A DNA stretch of 47,477 bases. It comes from Eubacteriales bacterium. Lineage in GTDB: Bacteria > Bacillota > Clostridia > Lachnospirales > Lachnospiraceae. The notes under the pieces are model-generated. The model had not been told where the DNA came from. It saw only the letters and a program-made list of their open reading frames with translations, and searched no databases. Positions 34,701-43,450 of this stretch are shown here, in pieces (position 1 is the stretch's first letter; each line of letters opens with the position of its first letter). The position numbers and the translations under genes were made by a program. The DNA lies in assembly GCA_030524745.1 (NCBI GenBank), contig JAUNGC010000030.1:1-47477 (forward strand), read 5' to 3'.

Positions 34701-37700
34701 TTCCCTTCATTATAAACAAACTTCCCTTCTCCGACCGTTGTAAACAGGAAATTCATGCTGTTGCTGTATTCCTGACAGACATTTCCGTACCCCAGACCGT
34801 CGATCGGGTGAAAATATGCGTTTGCGGCAGGCGGCTCGCTCACGGGCGTTTCCGTATTTTTAACTACGCCTCCCTCAACTACCGTCTCATATGTGTTGGC
34901 ATTGTACTCATAAAAAGTATCCACGCCGTCAGAATATTCCTGCAGCCTGAGGGTATGCACTTCGGGCACCCGCACATTGTAATCTTTGGAAGCGTCGTCC
35001 GTGCCGTCGTCCGCCCAGATGTGGCTGAGCATATAATACGCGCCGGTATATGCGTCCGTTATTTCCTCAAACGTCACTTCGCCGTCGTCCGCCAGCGCCG
35101 CATTCACACTATCCATGCTTCCCAGCGCCGCATGCCCTGCTGTAAACACTTTATCCGTAATATTGGTATAGCATTCGGAGAAATGGTAGGGTTCATAGTT
35201 TCCGCTGTTGATGAGACCGGCCACATATGCAACGGTCCTGTCCTGATAAACGGGTTTTCCGTTTTCCAGGCTGTCCTTCAGCAGTCCGGTGGTTCTCTCC
35301 GTTCCAGCTCCGTTCGGATGATCCGCTCCTTCTACGCCGTACAGATTATAAGCGCGGGACGCCCCGCCCAGTTCAAATTCAAACAAAACGCCGTCGCCTT
35401 TGAAATCCCGGAAAGTAACGGGAAGCTGGATGGCATTTTCCGTTCTTTCCGCCGGCCTGACGTAATAAATTTTCAGGGTGAACATCGATCCCGGCAGCGG
35501 GTCGTTTGCATCGGAGTTCTGAATCAGCTGCAGTTCCGTCGCAACGGATGAAATCTCTTTTATCAGCTTGTCATTTTCATCATACAGGCGCATGGCCTTA
35601 TTCACCAGCGCCGTCCTTTCCGGGACGCCAGACGGCCAGGGATCCGTCAGCGTAATCTGATTGACCGCGTCCCCTTCGGTGATCGTCTGGCCGTTAAAGA
35701 CCGGCGGATAAATTTTATAAGACGCGTCCTTTCTGGTATAGGACGTTCCCAACAACGTTGCTTTTTCCCGCCCGTTGTTCTCTCTTTCCAGATAATAATA
35801 TTCAATATTCACTCTCTCTGCCGCCAGATAAATGAACTTAATGATGCCCGAATTATCCAGATCAGCCGCCGTTAATACGCCTTCTTCCAGATTCTGCGGG
35901 GCATTCTCCGCATCCACGCTGAACTCCCAGCCGCTTTCATTCGACATATAGTTACAGGCGTCGGTCCGGGAGGACGCATACGTCCATGGTCTCTGCATGC
36001 CGGGAGCGTTAACGGGGCTTATCAGCCTTCCGCTTCTGACATCCACCAATTCACACGCGACCGCATTCGTCAGCTTCTTATAATCGTCCGCAGTGCTCGC
36101 CATCTCCTCCGTCAGGCCAAATGTATTGACCGGATCATTCAGCAGGTTCGCTTCACCGGTTCTGTCAAGTTCAAGGACGCATTCTCCCACAAGCGTGATT
36201 CCGTCTTCTACCGTTCCGGGCGTTCCGCTTTCAGGTTCTTTGAAAATCTTATCGCTGGTAATGAGACCGTCCGCCGTTACCAGATAGAACTGCGCTTTTA
36301 CCTGGAAAGCGCTGCTCAGATAATAATATTTGATCTCTTCATCTTTTCCCGGGATAAGCTTGAGATTTTCCAGTTCATCGCCCGTATAAGAAACGCCGCC
36401 GACCGTCACCTTCACAAGCGTCAGCCCTTCCAATTGACTTCCGGAAGGCGCGCCCTGTTCATCCGCAATATTCTCCGGGGCAAACCAGCCGTCATACGCA
36501 ACCGGCACGCCGGTCTCTTCGGGCGCGCCGGTCCGCCCTACATATATAACCCTTTCATCTCCCGCTTCCAGATCTATGTTATCGGTAATATAAAATTCTG
36601 CCGACAACTCGGCCTGCGCGTCCACTTCTTTATAAAGACGTAAGCCGTAAGACGCAATATCCGGATTCCACACGCCGGCCGCTTTTGTAAACGCAGTTCC
36701 GTCAAAGTGGATGTACTCGCCGGAACCGCTGCTGCCTATCATAATTTTGCCGTTTTCGGCGTCCAGTTGCACGTTGTTCAGATTGCTGATTCCGCTCAGC
36801 GTATCCAGCGTATGCGCGTTTCCGGTAAAAATCCGTCTCGCATATGTCCATATCGCCTGTTCATTGGTAATGGCGGCGATCGTTCCGTCATACTCTGTCG
36901 CAATCGCTTCCGTTCCCATCTGATTGCTGTCATCAATCAGCACATAATCCTGGTCAGGGGCCGCAAACGCATATCTGCCATTCTCTTCCAACTGGCCGGA
37001 TGTGTCCAGCACCCACTTTTTTCCATCATGAATTTCCGTCTCAGAAATATACAGATTTGCCGTGGCAAGTACCGCTTTCCCTGTGGAATCCTTAACCGCA
37101 TCGCCCGTCGTCCGGTCCACAACCTCTGCCGAAAGCACGGCGCCGCCGTCCGTCTGGCCCGCCGTCAGCGTAATAGTTTCCGCATCATTTTCATCCTGTG
37201 AAATTTCTACCAGTTCCTCCGGATATACTGACCAGCGAATTACCGCATTGTCCGGAAGATTCGCCGTGACCGCCGCGATGCTTTTTGTCTCTCCATGCGC
37301 AAAAGAAAGACTTTTGGGATTCAGCGAAACGGACGGTTCTTCCACCGGTTCCACGACATGGACCGTAATATATTTCGTGGGGCTGCCTTCCAATGCGGTC
37401 CAGCCGCCGCCGTTTGAAATCTGGACCTGGATTCTGACGTCTCCCACAGGCGCATCCCCTGTCGCGGCGATCTGAATCGATGTTCCGCTTGGTATGACGA
37501 TTCCCCATTGCCCGTTAATTCTCACATAACCGTTATAGCTGTCGGCCGCGCCTCCTTCAAGCTGATAGAGCAGCCAGCCTCCGCTCTCATTTGTGACGCC
37601 GCTGACAATACAGCTTGCTCCCTGCTGCAGCCAGATTTCTTCCTCAGACAAAGTAAGTTCATACAGATCCGGCTCCTCTAAACCTTCCCCGTTTTCCGTC

Positions 37701-38113
37701 TCCCCTGCCGTTCCCTGCACATCTCCGTCATCCGGTATATCCGTCGTTCCGACGTTCGTCTCCTCCTCCGCCGGCGGCACTTCATCGGAGTCGCCTCCGT
37801 TCACAGTCACGGCAATTGCATAATTATTTCCGTTATGTCCAAAGGTAACGGTCGTCTCGCCGGCCTCCAGCGCGGTAACGACCACTTTCCCATCGTTGCT
37901 CCAGTCAATTGCCGCCGTTGCAATCTCTGTATTCGAAGAAACAGGCGTATCGGCGTTCGTATATGCTTCGACCACATACGTTTCTCCGATCTCCAGACTG
38001 ATACGATCCGGCGCCGCAGCTTCTGCCCTGACTACTCCGGCAGTTCCCGGCGCCCCCGTAAGTATCATTGCAAGCGCGAGAACAAATGCCAATAACCTTC
38101 TTCCATTTTTCAT
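31727..38113 (-). CDS. Giant secreted surface protein with fibro-slime domain
   Basis: 2128 residues. A signal peptide (RRLLAFVLALAMILTGAPG, cleavage probably after VRAEA) is followed by Ig-like segments. A fibro-slime region lies at about residues 895-1230, recognised by FSGDDDVYLFINGKLALDDG, a VNLNEV strand and FFHAERRSTGSNF. Later repeats resemble adhesin stalks. Near the C-terminus come an acidic Thr/Glu/Gln stalk with two exact-length 36-nt repeats and a final GGLIGRIGNLFRF. There is no LPxTG, so attachment is by another route or it is released. The ATG at 38113 has GGGAGG upstream. A terminator precedes the unit, so it has its own promoter. It is probably an adhesin or matrix protein. 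Confidence 0.85.
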   Translation of the reverse strand: MKNGRRLLAFVLALAMILTGAPGTAGVVRAEAAAPDRISLEIGETYVVEAYTNADTPVSSNTEIATAAIDWSNDGKVVVTALEAGETTVTFGHNGNNYAIAVTVNGGDSDEVPPAEEETNVGTTDIPDDGDVQGTAGETENGEGLEEPDLYELTLSEEEIWLQQGASCIVSGVTNESGGWLLYQLEGGAADSYNGYVRINGQWGIVIPSGTSIQIAATGDAPVGDVRIQVQISNGGGWTALEGSPTKYITVHVVEPVEEPSVSLNPKSLSFAHGETKSIAAVTANLPDNAVIRWSVYPEELVEISQDENDAETITLTAGQTDGGAVLSAEVVDRTTGDAVKDSTGKAVLATANLYISETEIHDGKKWVLDTSGQLEENGRYAFAAPDQDYVLIDDSNQMGTEAIATEYDGTIAAITNEQAIWTYARRIFTGNAHTLDTLSGISNLNNVQLDAENGKIMIGSSGSGEYIHFDGTAFTKAAGVWNPDIASYGLRLYKEVDAQAELSAEFYITDNIDLEAGDERVIYVGRTGAPEETGVPVAYDGWFAPENIADEQGAPSGSQLEGLTLVKVTVGGVSYTGDELENLKLIPGKDEEIKYYYLSSAFQVKAQFYLVTADGLITSDKIFKEPESGTPGTVEDGITLVGECVLELDRTGEANLLNDPVNTFGLTEEMASTADDYKKLTNAVACELVDVRSGRLISPVNAPGMQRPWTYASSRTDACNYMSNESGWEFSVDAENAPQNLEEGVLTAADLDNSGIIKFIYLAAERVNIEYYYLERENNGREKATLLGTSYTRKDASYKIYPPVFNGQTITEGDAVNQITLTDPWPSGVPERTALVNKAMRLYDENDKLIKEISSVATELQLIQNSDANDPLPGSMFTLKIYYVRPAERTENAIQLPVTFRDFKGDGVLFEFELGGASRAYNLYGVEGADHPNGAGTERTTGLLKDSLENGKPVYQDRTVAYVAGLINSGNYEPYHFSECYTNITDKVFTAGHAALGSMDSVNAALADDGEVTFEEITDAYTGAYYMLSHIWADDGTDDASKDYNVRVPEVHTLRLQEYSDGVDTFYEYNANTYETVVEGGVVKNTETPVSEPPAANAYFHPIDGLGYGNVCQEYSNSMNFLFTTVGEGKFVYNEGKNLYFDFSGDDDVYLFINGKLALDDGGAHAMESASVNLNEVKDSLGLQEGGIYDFTFFHAERRSTGSNFKIRTNIEVTAPSMVTQKLAYQDGERKQNGAVVEAGEPVNYEFILNNDGTEHMFNLSFNDESLGVRMYPKGAKANCKLDGVADARTVSLGHAEAVGEIIANPISAGDVTVTIFENGENGDEYPAIQNYKFEWDEENATYWPELNGTEFIEDEAIKEGTVGYGSFNKVKISDKYAELYGMAGSEEEHLALLREILLNGLASGQSMVLEGFSRTLDKNQTFTNRLNTFGTDSQNRTVTGTASTTVRTLNVENKIFVIDYGKTVRYEESKIFSEAELQNTYLKLNVDGAWKKLEETPVAQGIFGSAALGARDGIKYFEYTLQRFMSGPDAFKIGVEPYETDSEGNIVTSGQEPETLEKTVTMMPASNIYYEENFSDSRKVDTAVNAKSDLISDTGIIYSGNWELVTTPAGGSYDENGFYAPGENVTAADGFAGDIDEQAGMATEGDYAYGYDPHYDNKTDFSNKTAWMADSTNGVAKMYFQFKGDGIDIYSRTNTETGLIRFNLYQNQNGTWKLIKMQDVDMLYKMGDLYQVPVVSFSGKNLSKFTYGEYRVEILVGSTKEDENSKKRTLFYLDGIRVYNPAGHSAETEREYAKNGEANADYTEIRDILLDQCTGEAMYGAVYIDSQSVEQQFDPQNPGEQVVSEVAAYEEYGPKHEVYLRSNGSGTFTSIAFDVAYQTGMNLQIGAKATENSGGTGTNAARLTVSVAEKQNQTNYRTTEITLNSTSDMYYGIALPEAADGAVLTVTISNWGMAESDANNFAALTKLKQSFGQTGAAASEYTVDEQTAAVAFRMLNSMMLRSAPSDDAADADVSPKTEETAEEVETTAAEQTGEETETTAAEQTGEETEVNSGQEQAEIGEPSQEVELTEAPDGNGGQEISPPAEKDSTETSQTPEKNDSENVTILGKIKSFLGGLIGRIGNLFRF
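31965..32036 (-). repeat. Two tandem 36-nt repeats in the acidic stalk of the fibro-slime protein
   Basis: Two adjacent 36-nt units (31965-32000 and 32001-32036) differ at only a few positions. Each encodes a Thr/Ala/Glu/Gln/Gly-rich dodecapeptide containing TTAAEQTGEE. They lie in the low-complexity stalk just before the C-terminus. Being in frame and a multiple of three, copy number can change without breaking the gene. Confidence 0.85.
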
Positions 38114-38177
38114 TCCTTTCCTCCCTTATTTCAGCTCACTATCCAAATTACACGAATCCATTTTGTAACTTATTACC

Positions 38178-38207
38178 ATTTTAAATTAATATTATTTCAT
38201 TTGTCAT
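38178..38207 (-). promoter_or_regulatory. Candidate promoter of the fibro-slime protein gene
   Basis: On the minus strand ATGACA (38202-38207), an 18-bp spacer and TAAAAT (38178-38183) lie between the upstream terminator and the start codon. The match is moderate. A promoter is expected here because the preceding unit ends in a very strong terminator. Confidence 0.35.
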
Positions 38208-38262
38208 TGGCTACTTTTGCGTTTTTTTGACTGATCCCAAAGGTGAAACGTTAAACCTTAAA

Positions 38263-38303
38263 AAAAGAGGTTTGCTTCCTGCGTGGAGAAGCAAACCTCT
38301 TTT
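38263..38303. terminator. Intrinsic terminator after the CotH-family gene
   Basis: AAAAGAGGTTTGCTTC pairs perfectly with GAAGCAAACCTCTTTT, 16 bp around a nine-base loop. It is followed by a run of six or seven T on the minus strand and TTTTC on the plus strand. It begins 8 nt after the CotH-family stop codon and ends that transcription unit. Confidence 0.92.
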
Positions 38304-38311
38304 CTTTTCCT

Positions 38312-41300
38312 TTAATAGGCGATTCCAGTGCCAAAATACTGCGCATATTCATCCGGAACGATGTTCCAATAGGCGTTATTTCCACCCGGATTGATCCAAT
38401 GTTCCCAATAATCATCTCCCAAAGGCGTATAATACCTGCCATCCTTCTGAATGATCGTTCCAAGATCGTTATGATAATATTCGTTTGCGCCTTCCCTGAT
38501 CTGTCCGGAAAGATCCGTCGTCACTTTCGACCAGCCCGCCCCGGGAAACGCCCCGGTATTCTGATAAGCGGCAGCCCAGGGATTATGATAAACATAATAG
38601 CATTCGTCTCCCGGATAATATACGACGGCTCCCACCGGATATTCTGCCGTCTCTTTGCTGTAGATGGGCGCATAGACGGTTTTTACCGCGCCGTCCCCTT
38701 CAATTACAATTTCCACTGTCGTATCGCACTGCGGATTATAATTGCTCACCGCCTTCACCGTAACGACGCCCGCTTTTACCGGCTTCAGCACATTTCCTTC
38801 CAGAATTGCGCACTCTTCGCCCTTTATGACGGACCATTTCACCGTCTGGTCCGAAACCCTGGGACTGACCGCCGCTTCCAGAATCAGATCCTTTCCGACA
38901 GTCGTATATTGACTCCCCGTTGCTTTGACCGTAACGGCCGCCGGGTAAACGGTTACCGTTACGAATGCGGATTTCTTCGGATTATATTCGCTCACCGCCT
39001 CAATGACAACCGTCCCCGGTTTCTTCGCAATCAGCAGACCGTTTCCCAATATGCCCACCACTGCCGGATCAGAGCACGTCCATTTCACATTCTTATCCGG
39101 AACGTCGGCAGGTTCAAATTCCGTATACAGCACATAAGTGCTCATATCCGCCATTTGAATCGCATCCGGACGATTCAGAAAATGGAAATCATACTCCATT
39201 TTGTCCGGATCATCCGGCTCTTCCGGTTCCGCCGCATCCACCCTGTTTTTCCCGGCAAAATAAGGGCGGGCGGTTGCGCATCCGTCTTTTGTATCAATAA
39301 AAATATCGATATTGTTCTCGTCCGCCTGCACCAAGTCTTCCATTCCCTTGAGCATGTCTTTCGTGCTTCCGGCTTTTCCCTGCATATAGGCGCATTTTCC
39401 TTCGGGAATGGCAGTCCCGCCGATGACGGCCGTATTCGAGGCGTCAAATCCCTTCATTTCCACTTCTGATCCGTCCGCCGCTGCTGCAAAGAGCGGGCTG
39501 CCGTTTACAAAAACATAATATTCCGCGGCCCCGCCGATGATTTCGCTGCCGTCCTTTGTTTTCCATGTAAAGTCGGAAGCATTCGCGGCTTCCGCTTCCG
39601 TCATGGTAAACCGGTAGTTCAGTCTGGTCAGCGTTCCCGGACGGATGGTAGCCCAGCTTCCCTGTTCTTCCGCTGTCGCTGTCAGCGCTACATCTTCCCC
39701 GTTTCCGAAATATTTGCCCCGCGCAGGATCGGCCTCATATTCGATCCGGTCTGAGATTTCTTCCACGACGAGAATTCTCACGCTGCTTTCCAGTCCGTCC
39801 TTTGTCTTCGCCGTAATTGTCGCTGCGCCTTCCTTTATCGCGGTCACTTTTCCGGTCGCTTCATCAAATAAGACGGAATCGCCCTCCACAGACCACTCTG
39901 ACGGGCTTTCCCCTTCTGTCTGAATATAGGTTATTTCCTGCTTCAGCGGCACATCGGGATAATTGCTTGTTTCCGGACGCAGGGTCACTTTCAGGCAGCC
40001 TTCCCCAGGGCCGTCCTCCTGCGCCGGTGCAACCTCTTCCGGCAGATAAATGCCAAACTGTTTTTCTCCCGTTCCGCCCAATGCCGTTCCGGTATTACCG
40101 CTTTGATCCGCCTGAAAACTCACCACGAAACCATCTCCGCCGGCTTCCAGTTTTCCGTAATTCGTACCCGCAATCCGTACCTCTCTTGCGCTCTCTGAAA
40201 TCGTCAGTTGCCCGTCGTACAGGGTCACAGAGCCGTCCGTCCCCACATCCGCAATGTATACCTGAGTCTTTTCGCCCATTTCAAAAGGCGTGTCATTTCC
40301 CAAATACCACAACTGGCTGGTCACACCGACATAACGTCCGGACTGCTCCACAGTCAGAGACAAATCCGCCTTATTTCCGAGACCGCCGCCCGCTTCTTTG
40401 TCTTTCCACCACTCATATACGTTGGAAACCACCGTATAATTATCGTCCCAACTGTTTTTTTGCCGCTGGGGCTCCATTCTGATCGTTACAGGCTCCGCCA
40501 GATCCACGGCCGGGATTTCCTCCTGCATCTCTCCTCTGACAATCTCCTGCGTACCGCTCTTTTCCGTTCCTCCGTATCCGCCGTCCCAAATATCCTCCGG
40601 ATCATTTTTTATGCTTTCACCCGAAAAGGCTGCCGTCAATTCATCGTAAGACCGATATCCCCCGGACGACGAGGTATCCCATCTTGTCCATGTTCCGCTG
40701 TATTTTTTCTCGACTTCGTCCACATTCCAGACCGTATCCAGCCAGGCGATCCTGTCCTGAATAAACGCCTTGACATATGCGGCTTCCCCTTCAAAATCCA
40801 GCGTGCTCCGGCCCACGTCGAAGGTACCGGCCACGCGCGCCGTATAGTCGCCCCAGATTTCAAAATCAACGGAAGATAGCGCTTTTGCCGCTTCATAGCC
40901 TTCCTGGAAGGTGTCTTCGGCCCAAACAGGCAATATCGTCTCCCTGATCTGCTTCCACCTTTTGATTACTCTCTCTTCGAAATCCGTATTCTCAAATAAT
41001 TCCTTATAATATTTTGTCTCTCTCGTCAGATATCCCTGCGCGCCTGCGGTATCCCGGTATCCTTCGGCCTCCAGAATTCCATAGTTATTGCGGCCGTATG
41101 CGATGTCAAAGTCCCACACCGGACCGGCATACACCTTGCCGCCCTCTCTGAAATACAGATAAGAGGAAGAATAGCAGGCCTGATATCCGAAGCCAAAATC
41201 CGGATTCTTAGCCAGTTCATTCACAATGTAGGTATCCACCCAGCTATCCACATCAATAAACTGTTCATAATTGGTCCCGGATAAAATCGCCGCTTCCATT

Positions 41301-42139
41301 GCGTTGATTTCCTTCTCGATTTCCGCCAGTTCCGTCTCGCCCAGATCCTCCGGGTCAGGGTCTTTGGGAACAAAATATACGCCGCCTGCAGTTGTAAAAG
41401 CCCCCGGCTCCGCATTCTCATAGGCGCGGCTGTCGGACTCCACAATGATCTCCGTCACAACGCCGTCCCCGTTTTTATCCCCGTCATTTTCTCCCGCCGG
41501 GATCTCCGTTCTGTATTCATTCAGACCAACCTTCTCCGTCAGCAGATAAATACCTTCAAATTCCCCGTCGATGCAGAGCGCAACCATCTCGCAGTCAGGC
41601 GTTCCCATTCCCAACGCGCATGCCAGTTGATACGCCATATAATTGCGCAAAAATGTAGTATCCACCCAGTTTGCAATCAAACACCAGGATTTTGCCTTCC
41701 CCATTCCCAAAAGATCCTGCTTCTTGTCGAACTTCAGATTATACGGCTTTTTACCGGTGGGCATCGTCCAGCTTGAATTGCCGCGTCCTTTCGCCGTCAG
41801 CGGATAAACTGCTTTTCCCGAAGTTTCATCCACTGTCGCCTCCAGACTGATATCCTCGCCCTTTCCGTTTGTATTGGCCAGTTCAAACCGGCTGATATTC
41901 TGTTTGTCCTTGACCGTCTTCAGCGCGTCGTATTCCTCAGGGTCCGCAAGCGTCAGATTCATCACGGGTATATTCGACATCTCCACAAGCTGCTCAAAGG
42001 TATATGTCGTCAGAGGTCCGTTTCCTGCCGCTTTTACCTCCGTCACCCCGATTTTGCCCCGGGAAATTCCCGCCGCAATGATGACCACGGCCAGCAGCAG
42101 CGATAAGTTTCTTTTCCATTTCCTTTTCATTTTCCTCAT
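38312..42139 (-). CDS. Secreted CotH-kinase family protein with Ig-like domains and possible carbohydrate-binding tail
   Basis: About 1275 residues. A signal anchor or peptide (LSLLLAVVIIAAGI, 12-25) precedes a CotH domain with RGNSSW at 119-124, KPYNLKFDKK at 131-140 and GPVWDFD at 339-345, motifs of the spore-coat kinase fold. An EF-hand-like loop, GDKNGDGVVTE, is inserted near 220-230. The middle has two or three Big_2-type Ig repeats. The C-terminal 90 residues, with AVVYYPGDECYYVYHNPW and aromatic clusters, resemble a CBM5/12-like module. I chose ATG 42139, with AAGGGG 7 nt upstream; 42160 is a longer in-frame alternative. It forms its own unit between two terminators. Whether it phosphorylates surface proteins is inference. 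Confidence 0.85.
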   Translation of the reverse strand: MRKMKRKWKRNLSLLLAVVIIAAGISRGKIGVTEVKAAGNGPLTTYTFEQLVEMSNIPVMNLTLADPEEYDALKTVKDKQNISRFELANTNGKGEDISLEATVDETSGKAVYPLTAKGRGNSSWTMPTGKKPYNLKFDKKQDLLGMGKAKSWCLIANWVDTTFLRNYMAYQLACALGMGTPDCEMVALCIDGEFEGIYLLTEKVGLNEYRTEIPAGENDGDKNGDGVVTEIIVESDSRAYENAEPGAFTTAGGVYFVPKDPDPEDLGETELAEIEKEINAMEAAILSGTNYEQFIDVDSWVDTYIVNELAKNPDFGFGYQACYSSSYLYFREGGKVYAGPVWDFDIAYGRNNYGILEAEGYRDTAGAQGYLTRETKYYKELFENTDFEERVIKRWKQIRETILPVWAEDTFQEGYEAAKALSSVDFEIWGDYTARVAGTFDVGRSTLDFEGEAAYVKAFIQDRIAWLDTVWNVDEVEKKYSGTWTRWDTSSSGGYRSYDELTAAFSGESIKNDPEDIWDGGYGGTEKSGTQEIVRGEMQEEIPAVDLAEPVTIRMEPQRQKNSWDDNYTVVSNVYEWWKDKEAGGGLGNKADLSLTVEQSGRYVGVTSQLWYLGNDTPFEMGEKTQVYIADVGTDGSVTLYDGQLTISESAREVRIAGTNYGKLEAGGDGFVVSFQADQSGNTGTALGGTGEKQFGIYLPEEVAPAQEDGPGEGCLKVTLRPETSNYPDVPLKQEITYIQTEGESPSEWSVEGDSVLFDEATGKVTAIKEGAATITAKTKDGLESSVRILVVEEISDRIEYEADPARGKYFGNGEDVALTATAEEQGSWATIRPGTLTRLNYRFTMTEAEAANASDFTWKTKDGSEIIGGAAEYYVFVNGSPLFAAAADGSEVEMKGFDASNTAVIGGTAIPEGKCAYMQGKAGSTKDMLKGMEDLVQADENNIDIFIDTKDGCATARPYFAGKNRVDAAEPEEPDDPDKMEYDFHFLNRPDAIQMADMSTYVLYTEFEPADVPDKNVKWTCSDPAVVGILGNGLLIAKKPGTVVIEAVSEYNPKKSAFVTVTVYPAAVTVKATGSQYTTVGKDLILEAAVSPRVSDQTVKWSVIKGEECAILEGNVLKPVKAGVVTVKAVSNYNPQCDTTVEIVIEGDGAVKTVYAPIYSKETAEYPVGAVVYYPGDECYYVYHNPWAAAYQNTGAFPGAGWSKVTTDLSGQIREGANEYYHNDLGTIIQKDGRYYTPLGDDYWEHWINPGGNNAYWNIVPDEYAQYFGTGIAY

Positions 42140-42202
42140 AGCATTACCCCTTCTCGGCATTTTTAATAAAACAGCGTCCCATTTAGCCGTTCTTTTGGGT
42201 AA

Positions 42203-42231
42203 ATTTTAATATTTTCTGTAAACCTTTACAA
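42203..42231 (-). promoter_or_regulatory. Candidate promoter of the CotH-family gene
   Basis: On the minus strand TTGTAA (42226-42231), a 17-bp spacer and TAAAAT (42203-42208) sit between a strong terminator and the start codon. A perfect dyad, TCAGAC-AA-GTCTGA (42257-42270), lies about 26 bp upstream of the -35 and could be a regulator site. Confidence 0.45.
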
Positions 42232-42306
42232 CAAGAAAAACGAAATTTTGACCAAATCAGACAAGTCTGACATTTTTATTCAAAAAACAGCAAGAGAATG
42301 CAAAAA

Positions 42307-42357
42307 ATTCCGTTTTCAGTTTTGGGGCACATTTTTCCCAAAAATTGAAAACGGAAT
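42307..42357 (-). terminator. Intrinsic terminator after the second single-pass protein gene
   Basis: On the minus strand ATTCCGTTTTCA pairs perfectly with TGAAAACGGAAT (12 bp), and an inner TTTTGGG-type arm pairs with CCCAAAA. The hairpin is followed directly by TTTTTTGC. It closes the radical SAM to single-pass protein unit 46 nt after the last stop codon. Confidence 0.9.
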
Positions 42358-42402
42358 CCTTTCTCACCGCATAATCTTATAATTTTTTTCAACGAATATG
42401 GA

Positions 42403-43341
42403 TTATTCTGCGATTTCCACCATAACGACCTGGCTGATGCCTTCCGAAAAATGTCCGGCCTCCACCGCCGCCGTTTCTCCCGGGCCAATCTCTTCCAGCG
42501 CCGTCCGGAACGTCACGCCTCCCAGAAAAGCCCCGCCCTGCTGAACATATTTGTAATACACATATACCTTCTGATAAGACTGCTGCGTCAGATTCTCCAG
42601 CGTCAGCATGCCGTCGCTTCCGGTAACCTTAAATTTATCGGTCTGAAGCTGTTCATTCTCCGCCATACCATACGCGTCATCTTCCAGAACATATACGTCT
42701 GACTGCGAAAAAGTCCTTCTGTTCTTCTCCTGTACCAGAGCCGTTGTCCCCGCCGGCAGGTTGCTGACCACAAACTCGGCCGTCTCTGAATCGTTTACCC
42801 TGAAAGTAAAGGTTGCGGCCAAAAGCATTTCATCGGAATTATTTCTCACCAATGCGGATGCAACGTCCACGACGGCGTCATTACTGCCGTCTTCCACAAA
42901 AATTCCGCTGTAATTTCCGACAGATATGATTTCAATATCATCTCTCGTAAGCCGGGCCGGTTTTTCCGTCTGTTTCACATACCCCTGGATCTCTTCTTCC
43001 CGGAAAGTCTCCGCAGACGGCTCGGGCAAAGTTTGCTGCTCTACCTTTACCTGCGTCCCCTCCATCTCTTTTAAGAACTGCTCCGCCTCCTGGGCAGAAA
43101 CGGTCTCCTGCATCATCACGCCCGCTACGCTGCCGTCAGACATCCGCATTTCTTCCGGAACACTCCCTTCCGGAACGCTTTCTTCTCCGGAAACTCCGGC
43201 AATCTCGTTCAGCTTCCCGCCTCCGGAAAGAGCCCAAAACACACATACCGCCAGAAGCACCACTGCCGCGCCCGCTATGCCGCAGATCAGAATTTTTCCT
43301 CTGTCCGCCTTTTTCTTTTTCCTGCCCGCCTTCCTCTTCAT
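42403..43341 (-). CDS. Single-pass extracytoplasmic protein, paralogue of 45106-46068
   Basis: A 312-residue protein. A very basic cytoplasmic start (MKRKAGRKKKKADRGK) leads into one transmembrane helix at about 17-38, then an acidic linker and a folded outer domain. That domain has VGNYSGIFVEDGS, DVASALVRNNS, FTFRVNDSETAEFVVSNLPAGTTALVQE, VYVYYKYVQQGGAF and a terminal VVMVEIAE. It is clearly related to the protein at 45106-46068. I chose ATG 43341, with GGAGG 4 nt upstream; a longer frame from 43404 has no good site. I do not recognise the family. The beta-rich outer domain suggests a partner or anchor for surface polymers or proteins. Confidence 0.8.
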   Translation of the reverse strand: MKRKAGRKKKKADRGKILICGIAGAAVVLLAVCVFWALSGGGKLNEIAGVSGEESVPEGSVPEEMRMSDGSVAGVMMQETVSAQEAEQFLKEMEGTQVKVEQQTLPEPSAETFREEEIQGYVKQTEKPARLTRDDIEIISVGNYSGIFVEDGSNDAVVDVASALVRNNSDEMLLAATFTFRVNDSETAEFVVSNLPAGTTALVQEKNRRTFSQSDVYVLEDDAYGMAENEQLQTDKFKVTGSDGMLTLENLTQQSYQKVYVYYKYVQQGGAFLGGVTFRTALEEIGPGETAAVEAGHFSEGISQVVMVEIAE

Positions 43342-43450
43342 AGTCCCTCCCGCCGTTTCCGGCATTTTTGATACAGCTAAGCCGCTGACCAAAGATATTT
43401 TCATCTTTCCGCCAACGGCTCATCCGCTTCCTTTTGTATCGCAATTACAT

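Noticed and set aside
32375-35551. A 1058-codon open frame on the plus strand
   Set aside because: It is fully antisense to the giant fibro-slime gene, has no ribosome site and gives a low-complexity basic protein. It arises from the codon bias of the real gene on the minus strand.
38399-39469. A 356-codon plus-strand open frame
   Set aside because: It is antisense to the CotH-family gene, and the translation is Arg/His/Ile-rich without domains.
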